Shown: positions 12,061 through 23,313, numbered from the stretch's first letter. The stretch is DNA of 64,000 nt from Phyllostachys edulis (GCA_036346405.1 CM070562.1:66616195-66680194), one strand, 5' to 3'. Numbers and translations are program-made. The notes: generated by a model not told the origin, from the sequence alone.

Positions 12061-13129
12061 TATACAGCACGCTACCAGAACCTAAGTTTTGTATGGATTT
12101 TTTTTAGCAAAACACATACTACAGATAATACCCGCACTGTTCCATACAAATATAGCTGTTTCGATTGTACTACCATCGAAAGTTTTTTCAAAATCTTGCA
12201 TACATAGATTTAGCCCTTTTTCTTACTACTCCCTAATAACTACTATCACAACTCCCCTATCCAAAACAGCGACTTGAAGATTTGTACCCTCAACACCCTC
12301 CAATACGAGCTGAGGAGCTTGCGCAAACTCTTCAACTGAAAGGTATATTCTCCTAACAAATTAGAGCACATATAATTCCATCTGTTCTACTGATTGATTC
12401 AGCTTATTTCGTGCGACATAATGCTACGCCTTAATTTATTACGCAGCAATGTGTCGCCAACTGACCATTCTGCTCTTGAAACGGCCACTAAAAAAAAGAA
12501 ATCACCCACATCTACGAGTCACAGAACACTCTATATAAGACATGCGTCTCTCGTAAAACAACCTATCATTTTACAGCTTATAAAATCGCACTAACCCACT
12601 ATACTATCTCCTTTTATGTAACTCCCTTCTCTGTTTGTTCCTACAAACACTATCACTAGAGGACAAAGACAATCGAGCTTCCACATCAAGAACAACCGGA
12701 CTTAGTGTACATATTTACGTAGTACTATTCGCCATCGATATATAATGGCTTTAGCCTTTTAGTAACGCCATCGATGCTCTCGAACCTTTTATGCGCATAT
12801 TCCCGCCGATAGCATGCCTTTACATCTTTATCCTTCCGCTTTGTATACTATATGCGCGACGCCGACGTGTTGGTTACTCTTTTCAGTAACCGTCAATCGA
12901 TCCTTTTAGAATAGCTTTTGCTTGATCCAGCACTTTGCTTAGTGCAGTAATGTTTGTCAGCCCTAACATTTCTATGCATGTTTTCTATATCATTTTTATT
13001 GCATGCTACAATAGGCAACAACATACGACATCCAAAAAAAAACGTAAACATGCACACCAAGATAGGCTGTGATTCTTTAAGGACTCAAGACGTATGGAAC
13101 ACACAAAGATAACTGATTCACTGCGTCCG
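12061..13129. other. unassigned AT-rich DNA
   Basis: No coding frame of more than about 70 residues, no domain and no repeat of note was seen. It may be the inner part of the element whose subterminal repeats lie just left. Confidence 0.4.
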
Positions 13130-13195
13130 ACCGTTTGAGAAAGCTAACAAAAGCCAGCCATCCAACCGTTTGAGAAAGCTAACAAAAGCCAGCCA
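13130..13195. repeat. 35-bp tandem duplication
   Basis: ACCGTTTGAGAAAGCTAACA and its continuation to AGCCA occur at 13130-13160 and again at 13165-13195, identical, with period 35 bp. Confidence 0.85.
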
Positions 13196-13206
13196 ACACA
13201 CTTTAA

Positions 13207-13705
13207 GGGTGTGTTTGGTTCCCTGCATACTTCTAGCCTGACTCGTACAGGTCATCCAAGCTGAAGCGAGCCAGACTGTGTGAATGCAATATGGGTTGTT
13301 TGGTCGGCTGTTTCTGTTAGGTTAGGCTGTGCTGAGATGTTGTTTGATTAGGTGCATAAAGACGTTAACCACAAGCGTAGATGCAAGAGACGGTAGAAAG
13401 AAAATATTAGCATAGCTTTATATTTGTCTTAATATATTATAATAAACCTCATTTTACCTTAAATCACTTTAATCCACTCTAATACTACCTAATATGTACT
13501 GATCACCTCTTAATAACGTCATTAGCAGAGCCTGCATATGGAGAAACGGAGAAATTAGACGTTTCTGCCCAGCCTGGCCCGAAGGCACCTTTACATCTGC
13601 TCAGCCAGGCTGCTTTATGCATGCAACAATTCAAGCAAACGAAACCAAAAAGATTCTGCACCTGAGGAGCCTGGTCTAAACTTATGCACCCAACCAAACA
13701 CACCC
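13207..13705. mobile_element. MITE with GGGTGTGTTTGGTT terminal repeats
   Basis: The left end GGGTGTGTTTGGTTCCCTGC is mirrored at the right end as GCACCCAACCAAACACACCC, giving imperfect inverted repeats of about 23 bp around 499 bp of non-coding DNA. No convincing target duplication was found, so the superfamily (PIF/Harbinger-like or hAT-like) is open. The element adjoins the LINE remnant. Confidence 0.7.
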
Positions 13706-15092
13706 AGTATACACTCCGCGCCAGTTGGCGCGGCTTAGTTTCTAGTTTTCGTTCAAAGGAAGCCAAGTTCCTGGCCTTCCCAATAGACCAGCAAACTACA
13801 GCTACCCAAACACAAATTATCAACCTCAAATTCTTCCCATACCCATTCATGCACATTCCAAACATCTGTGTAAATATTATATGGGGTGATGCAGCCGAAA
13901 GAGGCAGCAACAACCTGCCAGATAAACCGAGCCATTGGACACTTTTTCAAGTGCTCAATGGTTTCAAAACTAGAACAAAATCTACAGAACTTGTCTTTTT
14001 TTTCTTCCAGTTCCTCTTACAAAGATTGTCTTTAGTGAGGATGACCCCCTTAGATAAAAAATACCACAAGAAAATCTTGTTTTTCAAAGGGAGCTTCACT
14101 TCCCAGATATTACCTCCGGTTTTGTTTATTCGACGTTTCCAACACACAGGCCAGTTTATCCAACGTCAAGTAATTATGTCCGGAGGGAGTAACAGGGTGT
14201 GGAAATATGTGTCTTGAGTTTATTAACTGTGAGTACAAGGAATTCACAGTAAACAAACCACTAGCATTTATCTCCCATCTTAACGTCAGCCTGTGAAAGA
14301 TCTGAACATCTGAGCATTAGATGCGCCAAAGCATAAAAATTACTATTAACAATAATTCTTCTAAAAGAGATAGATGTTATCTATCCCACTAGCAAATACA
14401 CTAGCCACTGTTTCATTTTTGTTATAGGCTATGTTAATATAGGCTCGGATATTGCTGGTTCAGGGGATTATCACCAAACCATACATCCTCCCAAAACCTT
14501 GTTTGCTCACCATTAGTGATTCTCACTGAACAACAAGAGGAAAACATATCCTTTACTTTCATAAGAGCATGTACAATGATATAGACAACTGTTGTTTATA
14601 GTATCTCTCTATGTCATCTATAGACAATGCTAAAGATAGTTCCTACCATGAGTTGTCTTTTTACCTATCTCTGTAGACAACTTCATGTATAATGTGTTTT
14701 GCTTTTCGTGTTACAGTCAACTACTGCATGAAAGACAGCTCAATTCTCTATGATCATCCTCTCTCATCCACATAATCTTGTGTCTTACATGGCAAAACTT
14801 ACATACAACTGATGTTATACTATTGTACATGCTCTAAGGCACTCATTCCAGAACTAAAAATCCCCCACCTTAGCCTTAACTTGAGACAAAGTTTGAGATC
14901 TCAGATATTTATTTCTGAGGACTTGTTGCCAAATCCCATCTTCATTATGTAATCTGAATAACCATTTACAAAGCAGGCTTTGATTCATTTATGTCAAATC
15001 AAGGATCCCAAGGCCTCCTCGATCCTTGGGCAAACAAACAGTTCCCAATTCACAAGATGATACAAGAAAAGAAAACAGAGATGTGCTACTCA
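13706..15092 (-). pseudogene. LINE reverse transcriptase C-terminus with zf-RVT region, fragment
   Basis: Minus-strand frames at about 13947-14147 and 13753-13950 carry the pattern of the zf-RVT domain that follows plant non-LTR reverse transcriptases: W-x-lys-x-P-x-K-x-x-F-x-W, then a Cys-poor decayed core and an F-I-W motif. Further upstream, at about 15040-14840, the minus strand reads the preceding GGLG-x-LD segment and an L-x-K-W-L-F block. Frames are broken and a MITE (14565-14834) interrupts the coding part. The 3' end is cut off by the MITE at 13705. The endonuclease and the catalytic part of the polymerase are absent. Confidence 0.65.
14565..14834. mobile_element. Tourist-like MITE (TAA target duplication)
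   Basis: Inverted ends GAGCATGTACAAT and ATTGTACATGCTC are perfect over 13 bp and flanked by TAA on both sides. A 3-bp TAA/TTA duplication is typical of PIF/Harbinger MITEs. The element is 270 bp, AT-rich and non-coding, and sits in the LINE remnant. A truncated relative of its right half begins at about 35097. Confidence 0.85.
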
Positions 15093-15355
15093 AAGACGCG
15101 AAAAACATCTTGCCCTTTATTTGGTGCACGCTAATTATCAAAGTTTAGATTTGTTGTATTGCTTAGAGATTGGTTTATTTAAACTTCCACAGTTAAGAGA
15201 GTTTGCATCTACCTCTAATAAAGAGAGTTTGATAACATATCCCCAACAACCGATAAAGATTGGATTTCAAGCCATTGATTGCTCATTTGCCTTTACTCTA
15301 TCGGTGTAGCACGCATCGATTTCTACATACATCAAAGCACGACATCTCGGAGTCT
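15093..15355 (+). repeat. unidentified segment, first copy of a duplicated block
   Basis: The plus strand has a 62-residue frame at 15121-15309. The same sequence recurs at 37410-37675 with few substitutions, following the same LINE segment. No domain was recognised, so it is treated as duplicated non-host or pseudogenic DNA. Confidence 0.6.
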
Positions 15356-15546
15356 TTGCATCCGTCTCAGCGAGAGTGCGCGTCATCGATTTTCATTTCT
15401 GGGTTGAACTTCTTGAACCAGCGAGCCGATTGCTTGTCCACAAAATTGAACCCGAATCGACTTGAGGGGCCCGTGAGTCGTGGAAATGGATCCTCTACCG
15501 TGACACGCGTTAGGAGTCGATCACAACCGTACGATAAAAAAAATAA

Positions 15547-16630
15547 GGCAAATTTGGATATATGCCACTCAGAAACAATGCGTTTCGATATATACCACTG
15601 AGAATCTTCAAATTGGATATATGCCACTCTAAATTTGGTTAGCTTTGATATATACCACTATAAGACATTTTTGCCCCTAGCTATTCTTCTTCCTCCTCTT
15701 CTTTTTCCTTTGTAGCGCCGGAGCTCACTCATGGCGGTGGTCGCCGCGGCCGCCATTTTGCGAATCCCATCTGCTGGCGCCCTCGAGACCACCTCAACCG
15801 CTACCGACGCCGCCGACATCGTCGACCTGCACCGAAGCGGCTTATGTCCCTCCTCCGCCGCCGAGCAAAGCAGACGCAGCCGTGGATGTCGCAGAGTCGG
15901 CGGTTGACACGCGAGGACTCAATGCCGACGACATCGCCGACCTGCACTGCGTCGTTGTCCGCGTCGATCGGCGGCGGAGGTGCTGGAGGCGAGGAAGTTG
16001 GCACCGTGCACCTTGACGTCGCACGACAGCGAGAACGCCGAAGTCGGTGGCGCGAAGGCACGGCGGCGACACTCTCATGCAGAGCTCGCATCCGTGGCGA
16101 AGAAGAAACGGAGGAAGAAGGCGCCGAGAAAGCGGAGGTGCTGGCCAAAGGCCGCGGCAGGGCGCAGGAGCCGCCGTGAGGGCCAGAGGAGAGGAAAGGC
16201 GCAGGCAGAGCGAGCCGAGAGGAGCGGCCGAGTCCGGTGGCGGACGAGAGCCACCGCCCGTGCATACAGGTAGGGCCAACAGATGGTCGAAAGGGCAGCA
16301 GACAAGCGGACTGGCCGAGCCAAGGAACAAGCCACAGAGGGAGGTCTTGCGGCAAGCTGGGGTAGGAGCCGGGTGGGGAGGAGAGTGAGCCAGAGGATGG
16401 AGGAAGGAGGAAGACGCCATGGAAGAATGTTGGGCATGAGCAAAAGCTCCACGGAGCAAAGAGCAAGGGGCAAGAAGAGGGGAGGAAGAAGAATAGCTAG
16501 GGGCAAAAATGTCTTATAGTGGCATATATCAAAGCTAACCAGATTTAGAGTGGTATATATCCAATTTGAAGATTCTCAGTGATATATATCGAAACGCATT
16601 GTTTCTGAGTGGCATATATCTAAATTTGCC
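15547..16630. mobile_element. Pack-MULE-like element with long terminal inverted repeats
   Basis: The left end begins GGCAAATTTGGATATATGCC and the right end is its inverse. The inverted repeats run about 150 bp (15547-15700 and 16480-16630) and include repeated ATATATGCCACT units. Flanking 9-mers are AAAAAATAA and AAGAAACAA (7 of 9 match), fitting a decayed Mutator-type 9-bp duplication. The interior (about 15715-16480) is strikingly GC-rich with long open frames on both strands and no transposase, as expected of a Pack-MULE carrying captured gene fragments. The source gene was not recognised. Confidence 0.7.
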
Positions 16631-16689
16631 AAGAAACAAAGATTTATGGCAATTGCTGCAGTAAATATCGTTATTTCCACGTCATTATG

Positions 16690-17045
16690 CTACAGTGCTC
16701 TATAGAACGCTTTCGTTCACTCGCATCCGGATCCGTGAGTTGTGGGCATCGCTGCAGCAAGAATACCACATGAGTACACGACCCGACCACATCGACACAC
16801 CTGGCCCGGTGCTCTCCGTCGCGCCGAACAATAACGCGTCCTTTCTTCCCTGCCCCCGCCTCACTCCCTCGCGTCCGCTCCGCCTCCCTCGCCCGACGCC
16901 CCCCACCGCTCCGGCCGCAGCTCGGAGGAGGCGGAGAGCGCGACGGGTTGGAGCCGGAAGTAGGAGGCGGCGCTTGGAGGAGACGGGCCCGGCCGTGGAG
17001 GGGTCTGTGCAGCGGCGAGTCCGAGGAGGTTCGTTTCTACGATGA
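16690..17045 (+). other. GC-rich CpG segment, possible first exon or 5' UTR
   Basis: From about 16840 to 17035 the sequence is dense in CpG. It ends CGAGGAG|GTTCGTTTCT, which resembles a 5' splice donor followed by AT-rich, T-rich DNA. A 116-residue frame covers it, but it is Arg/Pro-rich and unrecognised. A 60-bp relative of its last part survives at 40600-40660. This could be the first exon of a gene whose body is lost. No downstream exon was found before the kinase gene, which is on the other strand. Confidence 0.35.
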
Positions 17046-18043
17046 TTCAGTATTTCATTTACCTTGTGTTTCGCACGAATTGTTGGATTTCGCCACCTTG
17101 AGCTTCATTTGTGCCCGATGTTCTCGTAACCAATTCGTCCATAGAATAGAAGCCTCTTCTTCTCCTAGGCAGCTGCCGCTTCACCCACTTCAGTCTTCAG
17201 TGTATTCACTTGTTCAGAAATCAGAAGTTTAACCTCAGTTCTAGCCTTGATGTTGCCAAACACGATTTTAGTCAAAATTTTAGTGCACAATTTTGCTAGC
17301 TGTTATCTCGATGTATGTAGCATTTCGAAATATGGGGATGTTCTTTTTCCCCCTGAAACGGATCAAAATATGGGATGTTCTCACCTAAAAGCTCAATTTA
17401 GTAGGGCTCTGGGGTGCTGAAGTAGCTGACCTGATTTATTACCATCTTAGATTATGTACTGACTGAATCAGCGAGTTTGGTGGGAACTTGATTTTTTGCT
17501 ACATGATTAGCCCTCTACTCAAGATTACAAAGTTGCACATCCACATCGGAATCCTACGGAAGGTTCATAAACCAGTATGACTTGGGAATGACCTCAGACT
17601 TAGCGAGAGTGAGCCTTCATAAAAACATATTATTTCTTAAAGACTTCAACGTCTCTATCTTTTCCTTCATAAACATGCCAAAGAAAACTTTCTTACCCGC
17701 TGGTTCCTAATCCTGCCTCACATTACACTTCAATTTCTTCTAGGAGCTTCTACTTGCTTGCTTCAATGTTTTCACGAAGTAAAGCATTCACCCAAAAAAA
17801 CACCGATCCACAAAGTAATGCATTCATGATAGTACTGGACCTAGAAAGATCTGAAGATTGCGGAAAGTTTCAATTATTTTAAAACTCAATTACTTATCCA
17901 TGTATTGAGTTATCAACATGCATCTCTTATCAAGCAGTTGATTTCCAATTTCTATTATTTAGCTACATATGAAACCATCATCACCAACTATATCTGTGAT
18001 ACTCTTGTTTCACACTACAACGTACTTATCAACAAGCAGGGCA
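17046..18043. other. 3' flank of the kinase gene
   Basis: AT-rich DNA without a supported gene. The part nearest 18043 must hold the 3' UTR and polyadenylation region of the minus-strand kinase gene. No unambiguous signal was singled out. Confidence 0.5.
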
Positions 18044-20416
18044 CTACTGGAGTGAACTGATGAAGGAACACGGGTCAGGAGGAGCGGGGATTGTGACAGA
18101 TCCATCTAGCATCTGTGTCACCTTCAGCATGGTAGGCCGCATTGTTGGTTCCTCTTGGAGACACCATAGTGCCATGGCCACGAACCGCTCCACCTTCTTT
18201 ATATTGAAGATTGCCTCATCATCACCCTCGACCAACAAGTCAAGCCTCCCGCTCCTGTAGCAGTCATTTGCCCAATAAGTTAGTATTGATTTCTCCTCGT
18301 CGGCAATTTCTAGCTCCACATTCCGTCTACAGCACACAAGCTCCAGCAAGATCACCCCAAAGCTATAAACGTCCACCTTGGCTGTGATTCCTATGTTTTT
18401 GAACCACTCAGGCGCGACATATCCACGAGTTCCCCGGATGCCAGTGTTTGTCTGTGTCTGGTTTGTCCGGAGCAGCTTTGCTAGGCCAAAGTCTGAGATC
18501 TTTGCCACAAGGTTTTCATCGAGAAGGATGTTTTGGGGCTTTATGTCACAGTGGATTATTTGCGTGTTGCACTCCTCATGTAAGTAGAGCAGGCCTCTTG
18601 CCACCCCGAGTGCAACATGAACACGGAGATCCCACGGTGGCCTGGCACCACCAAAAAGGAACCCATTCAGCGAGCCATTGATCATGAACTCATACACTAG
18701 AAACCTGTCATTTCCTTCACTGCAAAAACCAAGCAACCGTACCAAGTTCCTGTGGAAGGTCCTTCCAATGGTTTGCACTTCAACAGTGAACTCCTTTTCA
18801 GTCTCTGGGAGCATCTTGTCGATTTTCTTGACTGCAATGCAAGTCCTAAACTCATCCTCCAGCTGGCCCTTGTATACAATACCAGATGCACCACTACCCA
18901 CCTCTTCACGAAAGCCATCTGTTGCCTTTTCAATATCCTTGTATGTGAATGCTCTAAGAGGCAATGCTCCGGAACTCATTGATTGTGCCTGGGCTGTCTT
19001 CTTTCGGCTGATGGTACAGTAAGATCCAAAAAGAAGAATGGAGATTAGGAAAACAATCACAAGGACAGATGCTCCAAGGACTAGAGAACTTCCTAGTATC
19101 CAATACTTCTTCTCTTTTTTCCATTTATTGAAGTTACTGCTAAACTGTGACGGAGAACTATTGATCCTTGGAACTTTGATAAAAACTGATCCCACAATGT
19201 TACCAAACATTCCATTAGACAAAGGGCTTCTCTTTTTCCAGCAAGAACTGTTATAGTGCACTGCAGCAACACAGAAGCAATCTGTTACGCACAGTCTTCG
19301 GCAAGCATCCTCAACAATGGGGTCGTGCCGCTCGTAGTCGCCAAAAGGCCAATTGACATTGTTCATCGGACGGAGTTCAAACTGTTCAATAGATTCAGCC
19401 TCATCCAAGTCACAGCTGTGAGTAGCAAAGTCTTGCTTGCACCCTTTGTACCTCCTCTCATTGTCGATGAACGAGTAGTTCGGTGGACACTCGCAGTCCA
19501 CACGTCCGTTTGTGTTGAAGCTGCAATAGCCGTTGAACCCGCAAGCACCACTGCCAATCTCTCCTGCGACTGCCTGACAGAAGTCCTTTGGGAGGAAACC
19601 CCTTACTGTCCACCCACTGCTCAGTGCTGCCTTCCTGGGGTACACATATTGCCGGAACACACCATCCGAGTCAAGTGTGGCACGATGGTAGAAGTCTGAC
19701 GGTGAGTCCAGTGCTGCTGCTGCTGTGATTTCGAGTTGTCCGCCGCTATTCAAAGTGTAGTAGATCACGCCACTTGTGTTGAACACGAGCTGCGAGCCAT
19801 TTCCACCCGTCTTGGAATCCCAGTATGGAGGATCATAGCGGAAGCTGGAAGGGACAGCCATGGTGTAAAACCTTAGGTCGCCATCAACCTCCACGCTGAG
19901 GACAAACCGGCCATCTGAGTAGTCAGTGTCCATCAGCCGGCTGCGGAGGACGGTCCCTTTTGGCAGCACCTGGGAGGGCAGGATGGTGTCAGTTGGGAAT
20001 GCAAAGCTCTGCCACCTGATGGAGCCATCTTTGCCATAGAGCACGAAGTTGCCGCTGTCAAGCATGCTGGCATGGTCGACGTTGGTCCTCCCGGGGTTCC
20101 ATATCTCCGTGCCGGCAGGGTCCCGCAGTGAAAACACCCCGTCAGCGGCGAGCTGAAGTTGGGAGCCGGCTGGCACAGGTGTGTTGCCGTTACCGTACCA
20201 AACAACAGTTTTAGCGTCGATGTTGTCGAACCAGATGGCAAGGAGGTAGAAAGAGGTGTTGGTGTCGAGGGGGTGGAAGCCGATAGCGAATTCACCGGAG
20301 GGCGAAATCCATGAGGTGGGGCCTTGTGTGTTCAAAGTTGAGCCTAATGTTATGTTTTTCTGTGCTTGAGCATACAAGGGGGCTTGGAGGAAGAGCAAGA
20401 GGAGGAACAATGCCAT
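18044..20416 (-). CDS. G-type lectin S-receptor-like Ser/Thr protein kinase (LECRK type)
   Basis: An intronless 790-residue receptor kinase expected in the plasma membrane. Starting at the ATG at 20416 gives a signal peptide (MALFLLLLFLQAPLYAQAQ). The frame extends 10 codons upstream without another ATG. Domains in order are: B-lectin about 25-150, EGF-like Cys-rich region about 278-328, PAN-like Cys-rich region about 335-415, one membrane span about 439-464, and a kinase domain about 504-775. Kinase residues are intact: glycine loop GSGASGIVYKG (507-517), AVKK lysine (530), HCD catalytic loop with Asp 624, DFG (642), and GTRGYVAPEW. HCD instead of HRD makes it a non-RD kinase, a class often tied to immune receptors. 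It resembles the rice LECRK family, some members of which confer planthopper resistance. The ligand is unknown. No internal stop or frameshift was seen. Confidence 0.95.
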   Translation of the reverse strand: MALFLLLLFLQAPLYAQAQKNITLGSTLNTQGPTSWISPSGEFAIGFHPLDTNTSFYLLAIWFDNIDAKTVVWYGNGNTPVPAGSQLQLAADGVFSLRDPAGTEIWNPGRTNVDHASMLDSGNFVLYGKDGSIRWQSFAFPTDTILPSQVLPKGTVLRSRLMDTDYSDGRFVLSVEVDGDLRFYTMAVPSSFRYDPPYWDSKTGGNGSQLVFNTSGVIYYTLNSGGQLEITAAAALDSPSDFYHRATLDSDGVFRQYVYPRKAALSSGWTVRGFLPKDFCQAVAGEIGSGACGFNGYCSFNTNGRVDCECPPNYSFIDNERRYKGCKQDFATHSCDLDEAESIEQFELRPMNNVNWPFGDYERHDPIVEDACRRLCVTDCFCVAAVHYNSSCWKKRSPLSNGMFGNIVGSVFIKVPRINSSPSQFSSNFNKWKKEKKYWILGSSLVLGASVLVIVFLISILLFGSYCTISRKKTAQAQSMSSGALPLRAFTYKDIEKATDGFREEVGSGASGIVYKGQLEDEFRTCIAVKKIDKMLPETEKEFTVEVQTIGRTFHRNLVRLLGFCSEGNDRFLVYEFMINGSLNGFLFGGARPPWDLRVHVALGVARGLLYLHEECNTQIIHCDIKPQNILLDENLVAKISDFGLAKLLRTNQTQTNTGIRGTRGYVAPEWFKNIGITAKVDVYSFGVILLELVCCRRNVELEIADEEKSILTYWANDCYRSGRLDLLVEGDDEAIFNIKKVERFVAMALWCLQEEPTMRPTMLKVTQMLDGSVTIPAPPDPCSFISSLQ

Positions 20417-21785
20417 TGTTCTATGTCGAGTCCCTGCTTCTGGCAAATGGTAATGGTTTTATGGGTACAAGAAAGAGGAAGCACACCAACGATCAGAGGA
20501 AAAACAGCATCGTTAAGAATGCAAAAAAGATAAAAAAAAAAAAGAGGCTAGGACAGGAGCGTGCACCTGGGCGACGAAGATAAGAAGAACTGAGGGGAAG
20601 GCGACAACATCCGCCGAATGAACAGCCGGAGCGACGGTAGCACGGTAGGAAATCGCTGCTAAGCAAAGCAGAGAGCGCAGAAAAGATGCAAAACGGTAAG
20701 AATAGAAAGCGATGGAGGTCACAAATCTTTGGGAAAAGGACCTTTGAGTTGGAGAGGTAGCAAACCTCAGTCGCAGGCGGAGCGACCGGCAATCGCATGC
20801 GGAGGGCAGGAACTTGCGAGGCAAAATCGAAATGGCCTTTCTGGCAGGTTCCGTGGAATGAAGACGAAGGCTATCGCCTTGCGTGTAAATTGTAAAACGA
20901 GGCTCCGAGACGAACCAGCACTGCGGCCAAGCACACGCAGCAGACGCCACCAATCGCTGGAAGACCGCGCGGAAGACGGGTAGCCAACGCGCAACAGCAG
21001 ACAAACAGGAGGAAACTACGCTTCGCGCAAAGGAGAAAGGGCTGGCAGCGAGCAACAGTCTCGGCAATTAACGGAGGAAGACCTGTGCGGCGGCAGCAGG
21101 CAACAGCGTGGAGGGAGACCCCTTGGCTCTTGCTGGTCGTCAGAATTCAAGACTCGGCCACTCAGGAATCAGTCCACTGTTGAACTTTGAACATTCATCG
21201 ATGATTTAGCAGGTAGTTTCTTCTTGAGGCCCACGACGGTAGGGAAAGGGAAGTGTCACACGTTTCTTTCTCTTTTTTTTTTCTTCTTTTCTTCTTTTTT
21301 TTTTTTGTGTGGAATTGGACACTTTGCTCTGCAGTGTTTCAGATTACTGGCCGAAGATTTCTCACATTTCGTCATAGTGGCAGATGTGGTCTTGATATGA
21401 GGACGACGGTCGTTTTCTTATGTGTGAAGTGAACAAATGCACGTGACCCTTGTGAAGGAAGATGGATGTGTATCAACTTTCCTCACGCGGATGCCAAGTC
21501 TGACAGTGAGACTGTTCTAGACTTCTAGCGTAGACCAAACATCTCCTGATGAGGAAGTGGATGTGACTTGATGCATAGTTGAAGCGCCAAGTGTTTTTTT
21601 GTTAGGCAAGGACTTGGCCTGTGCCGTGGATAGGCCTCTAACCGCCCGGGCCACGTCGGCACGTCGCTTCAAAAACGCAGGCCGCCCGATCACACCCGTC
21701 TCCGTGCCGTCCATTCCGCCCTGCTGCGCGAGCGAAGCCGTGGTCACGCAGACTCCACGTCGCCTCGCTCCCGCGTCCGCGTCAT
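20417..21785. other. kinase gene upstream region and GC-rich flank
   Basis: This would hold the promoter and 5' leader of the minus-strand kinase gene. There are A-rich runs near 20530-20550 and T-rich runs near 21270-21305. No TATA box was clear enough to call. Open frames on both strands near 20500-21070 show no domain. The stretch 21610-21785 is GC-rich and leads into the Helitron-type ends. Confidence 0.45.
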
Positions 21786-22064
21786 GCTGCAGCGTCCGAC
21801 GGGCCACGTTGCTTCGCAGGCCTCCACGCGCTGCTCTCACGCGAAACGGGCCGCGCCGTATGGCGTGAGGGGCTCTTCTAGTAAAACATAAAGCTACTGT
21901 TTTACTATATGCATGGCTTGCCGCGCATGAATAAATTAGTTAATTACGACTAAATTAATAAAGAGTCAAGCTGCAGCGTCCGATGGGCCACGTTGCTTCG
22001 TGGGCCTCCACGCACTGCTCTCACGCGAAATGGGCTGCGCCGTATGGCGCGGGGTCTCTTCTAG
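21786..22064 (+). mobile_element. two tandem Helitron-type 3' ends
   Basis: Two 96-bp copies (21786-21881 and 21970-22064) end in a GC hairpin (GCGCCGTATGGCGC-like) followed after about 11 bases by CTAG and then T. That layout, hairpin then CTRR inserted before T, is the Helitron 3' signature. The copies differ mostly by C/T and G/A changes. A 5' TC end and a helicase gene were not found. Confidence 0.5.
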
Positions 22065-22573
22065 TTGGACCAATATCTCAGCATGGACTTCGGCTCTGGG
22101 TTCGCTCGTCTGAATTCTGCACCAGCTAATGTCGATGTGAAACTGTAAATCTTCCCGATACGAATGCATGAAGATGAACCCCCCCCCCCGGCGGCGCTTA
22201 GAGTTGTAACACCCTGGTTTTCTGAGTCTTTTTGGGGATTTCAAAATAAAAAGAACCGTTTTGTTTTGATGAGAATTCAAAGCTTAACTTGAGATTTTAA
22301 AAGAACTTTAAATCACTAAACCAAACTTCAACTAAATCGGTTCAGTTTCTTTTGAAGTTTGCTGGAGTTTTCACTTTCCTCTGTTTGCCCCGTGCCTTCT
22401 CTCGGCCCAGTTCTACCTTTCTTCTTGGGAAGACCTCCTCTTAACCTCTCGGGACCTCCCTTGTGCCTGTTGCTTAGACTTTCCTTTAGTCCAGATTTTC
22501 TTCAGACCTCTTTGTTGGTTTGAATCTCTTTGTGATTTAGACCTCTTTTGTTTGAACCTCCCTTTTCTGTCTT

Positions 22574-23291
22574 GACGAGGATTAAAACATCTATGTATTA
22601 TTTTAATATATAATAAAAGACCATACGTCTTCATGGTCGTAACCCTAAGACCGACCTCACTGGTCGTTAGTATTCCGTGAGGTTACTTAATCGGGTACCT
22701 GGCCTGATGAGGCTTTGTGCCTAATCCTCACCGATAACCGCCGTAAAATTACTGAATCGGTATTTCTTATCGTATGATGAATGGAACACGTGTTATAATG
22801 CTCCAAACCATGCGATGGTACAACCACGAGACATCGACTATTAACCACCCTACGGTTAAGCTTTTCACAAGAATCGCAAGGAAGTTAGCACATTGCTAAC
22901 TTCTCTACCGCTCCGACCAATCGTAACGCTTCACCGAGGACGTCTTCTCCGGGATTAAGCGCCACCTCTTCGAAGTTATTTAAAGGTGAAGCACAAGAGA
23001 CAACAACAGGACAAGAAGGGAGACGATAGGCGACACACAAAAACAAGGCCAAGGCAAAGATATGCACGAAGCCTAAGTGGTGGAATTAGAAGCTAGATAA
23101 TCGACCTTAGACTCATATTCTAAGTCCGATTGTCTTGCTACATTCCTCCATTCGAAGTAATTCAGGTAGTACTTAGCCACATCTTGTAAATCCAGTTCAT
23201 ATCAATAAAGAGCGACCCCATTCCATTCCGGGATATTCCACGCCATTTTCCTCGTTTATTTTAAATAAGATCGACGATTCGATCGTCGACA
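22574..23291 (+). mobile_element. 5' LTR of Tat-like gypsy element
   Basis: It starts TGACGAGGATTAAAACATC and ends GATCGTCGACA. A TTATTTAAAG box near 22976 may serve as TATA element. It differs from the 3' LTR by scattered substitutions and small indels, so the insertion is not very recent. Confidence 0.85.
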
Positions 23292-23293
23292 GC

Positions 23294-23313
23294 TGGCGCC
23301 GTCCGTGGGGAAG
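23294..23313 (+). promoter_or_regulatory. gypsy primer-binding site
   Basis: TGGCGCCGTCCGTGGGGAAG begins two bases after the 5' LTR and shares its core with the site at 1118-1137. Confidence 0.75.

Noticed and set aside
12640..12670. CACTAGAGGACAAAG as a CACTA terminus for the cluster at 11822
   Set aside because: It is 600 bp from the repeat array, lacks subterminal repeats beside it and differs from the terminus at 56456.
15801..16506. Long frames on both strands of the GC-rich MULE interior
   Set aside because: Overlapping frames in all registers reflect high GC. No single frame has a recognised domain, so none is called a gene.
20513..21067. 184-residue minus frame upstream of the kinase gene
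   Set aside because: No domain, competing frames on the other strand, compositional bias; likely promoter and leader DNA.
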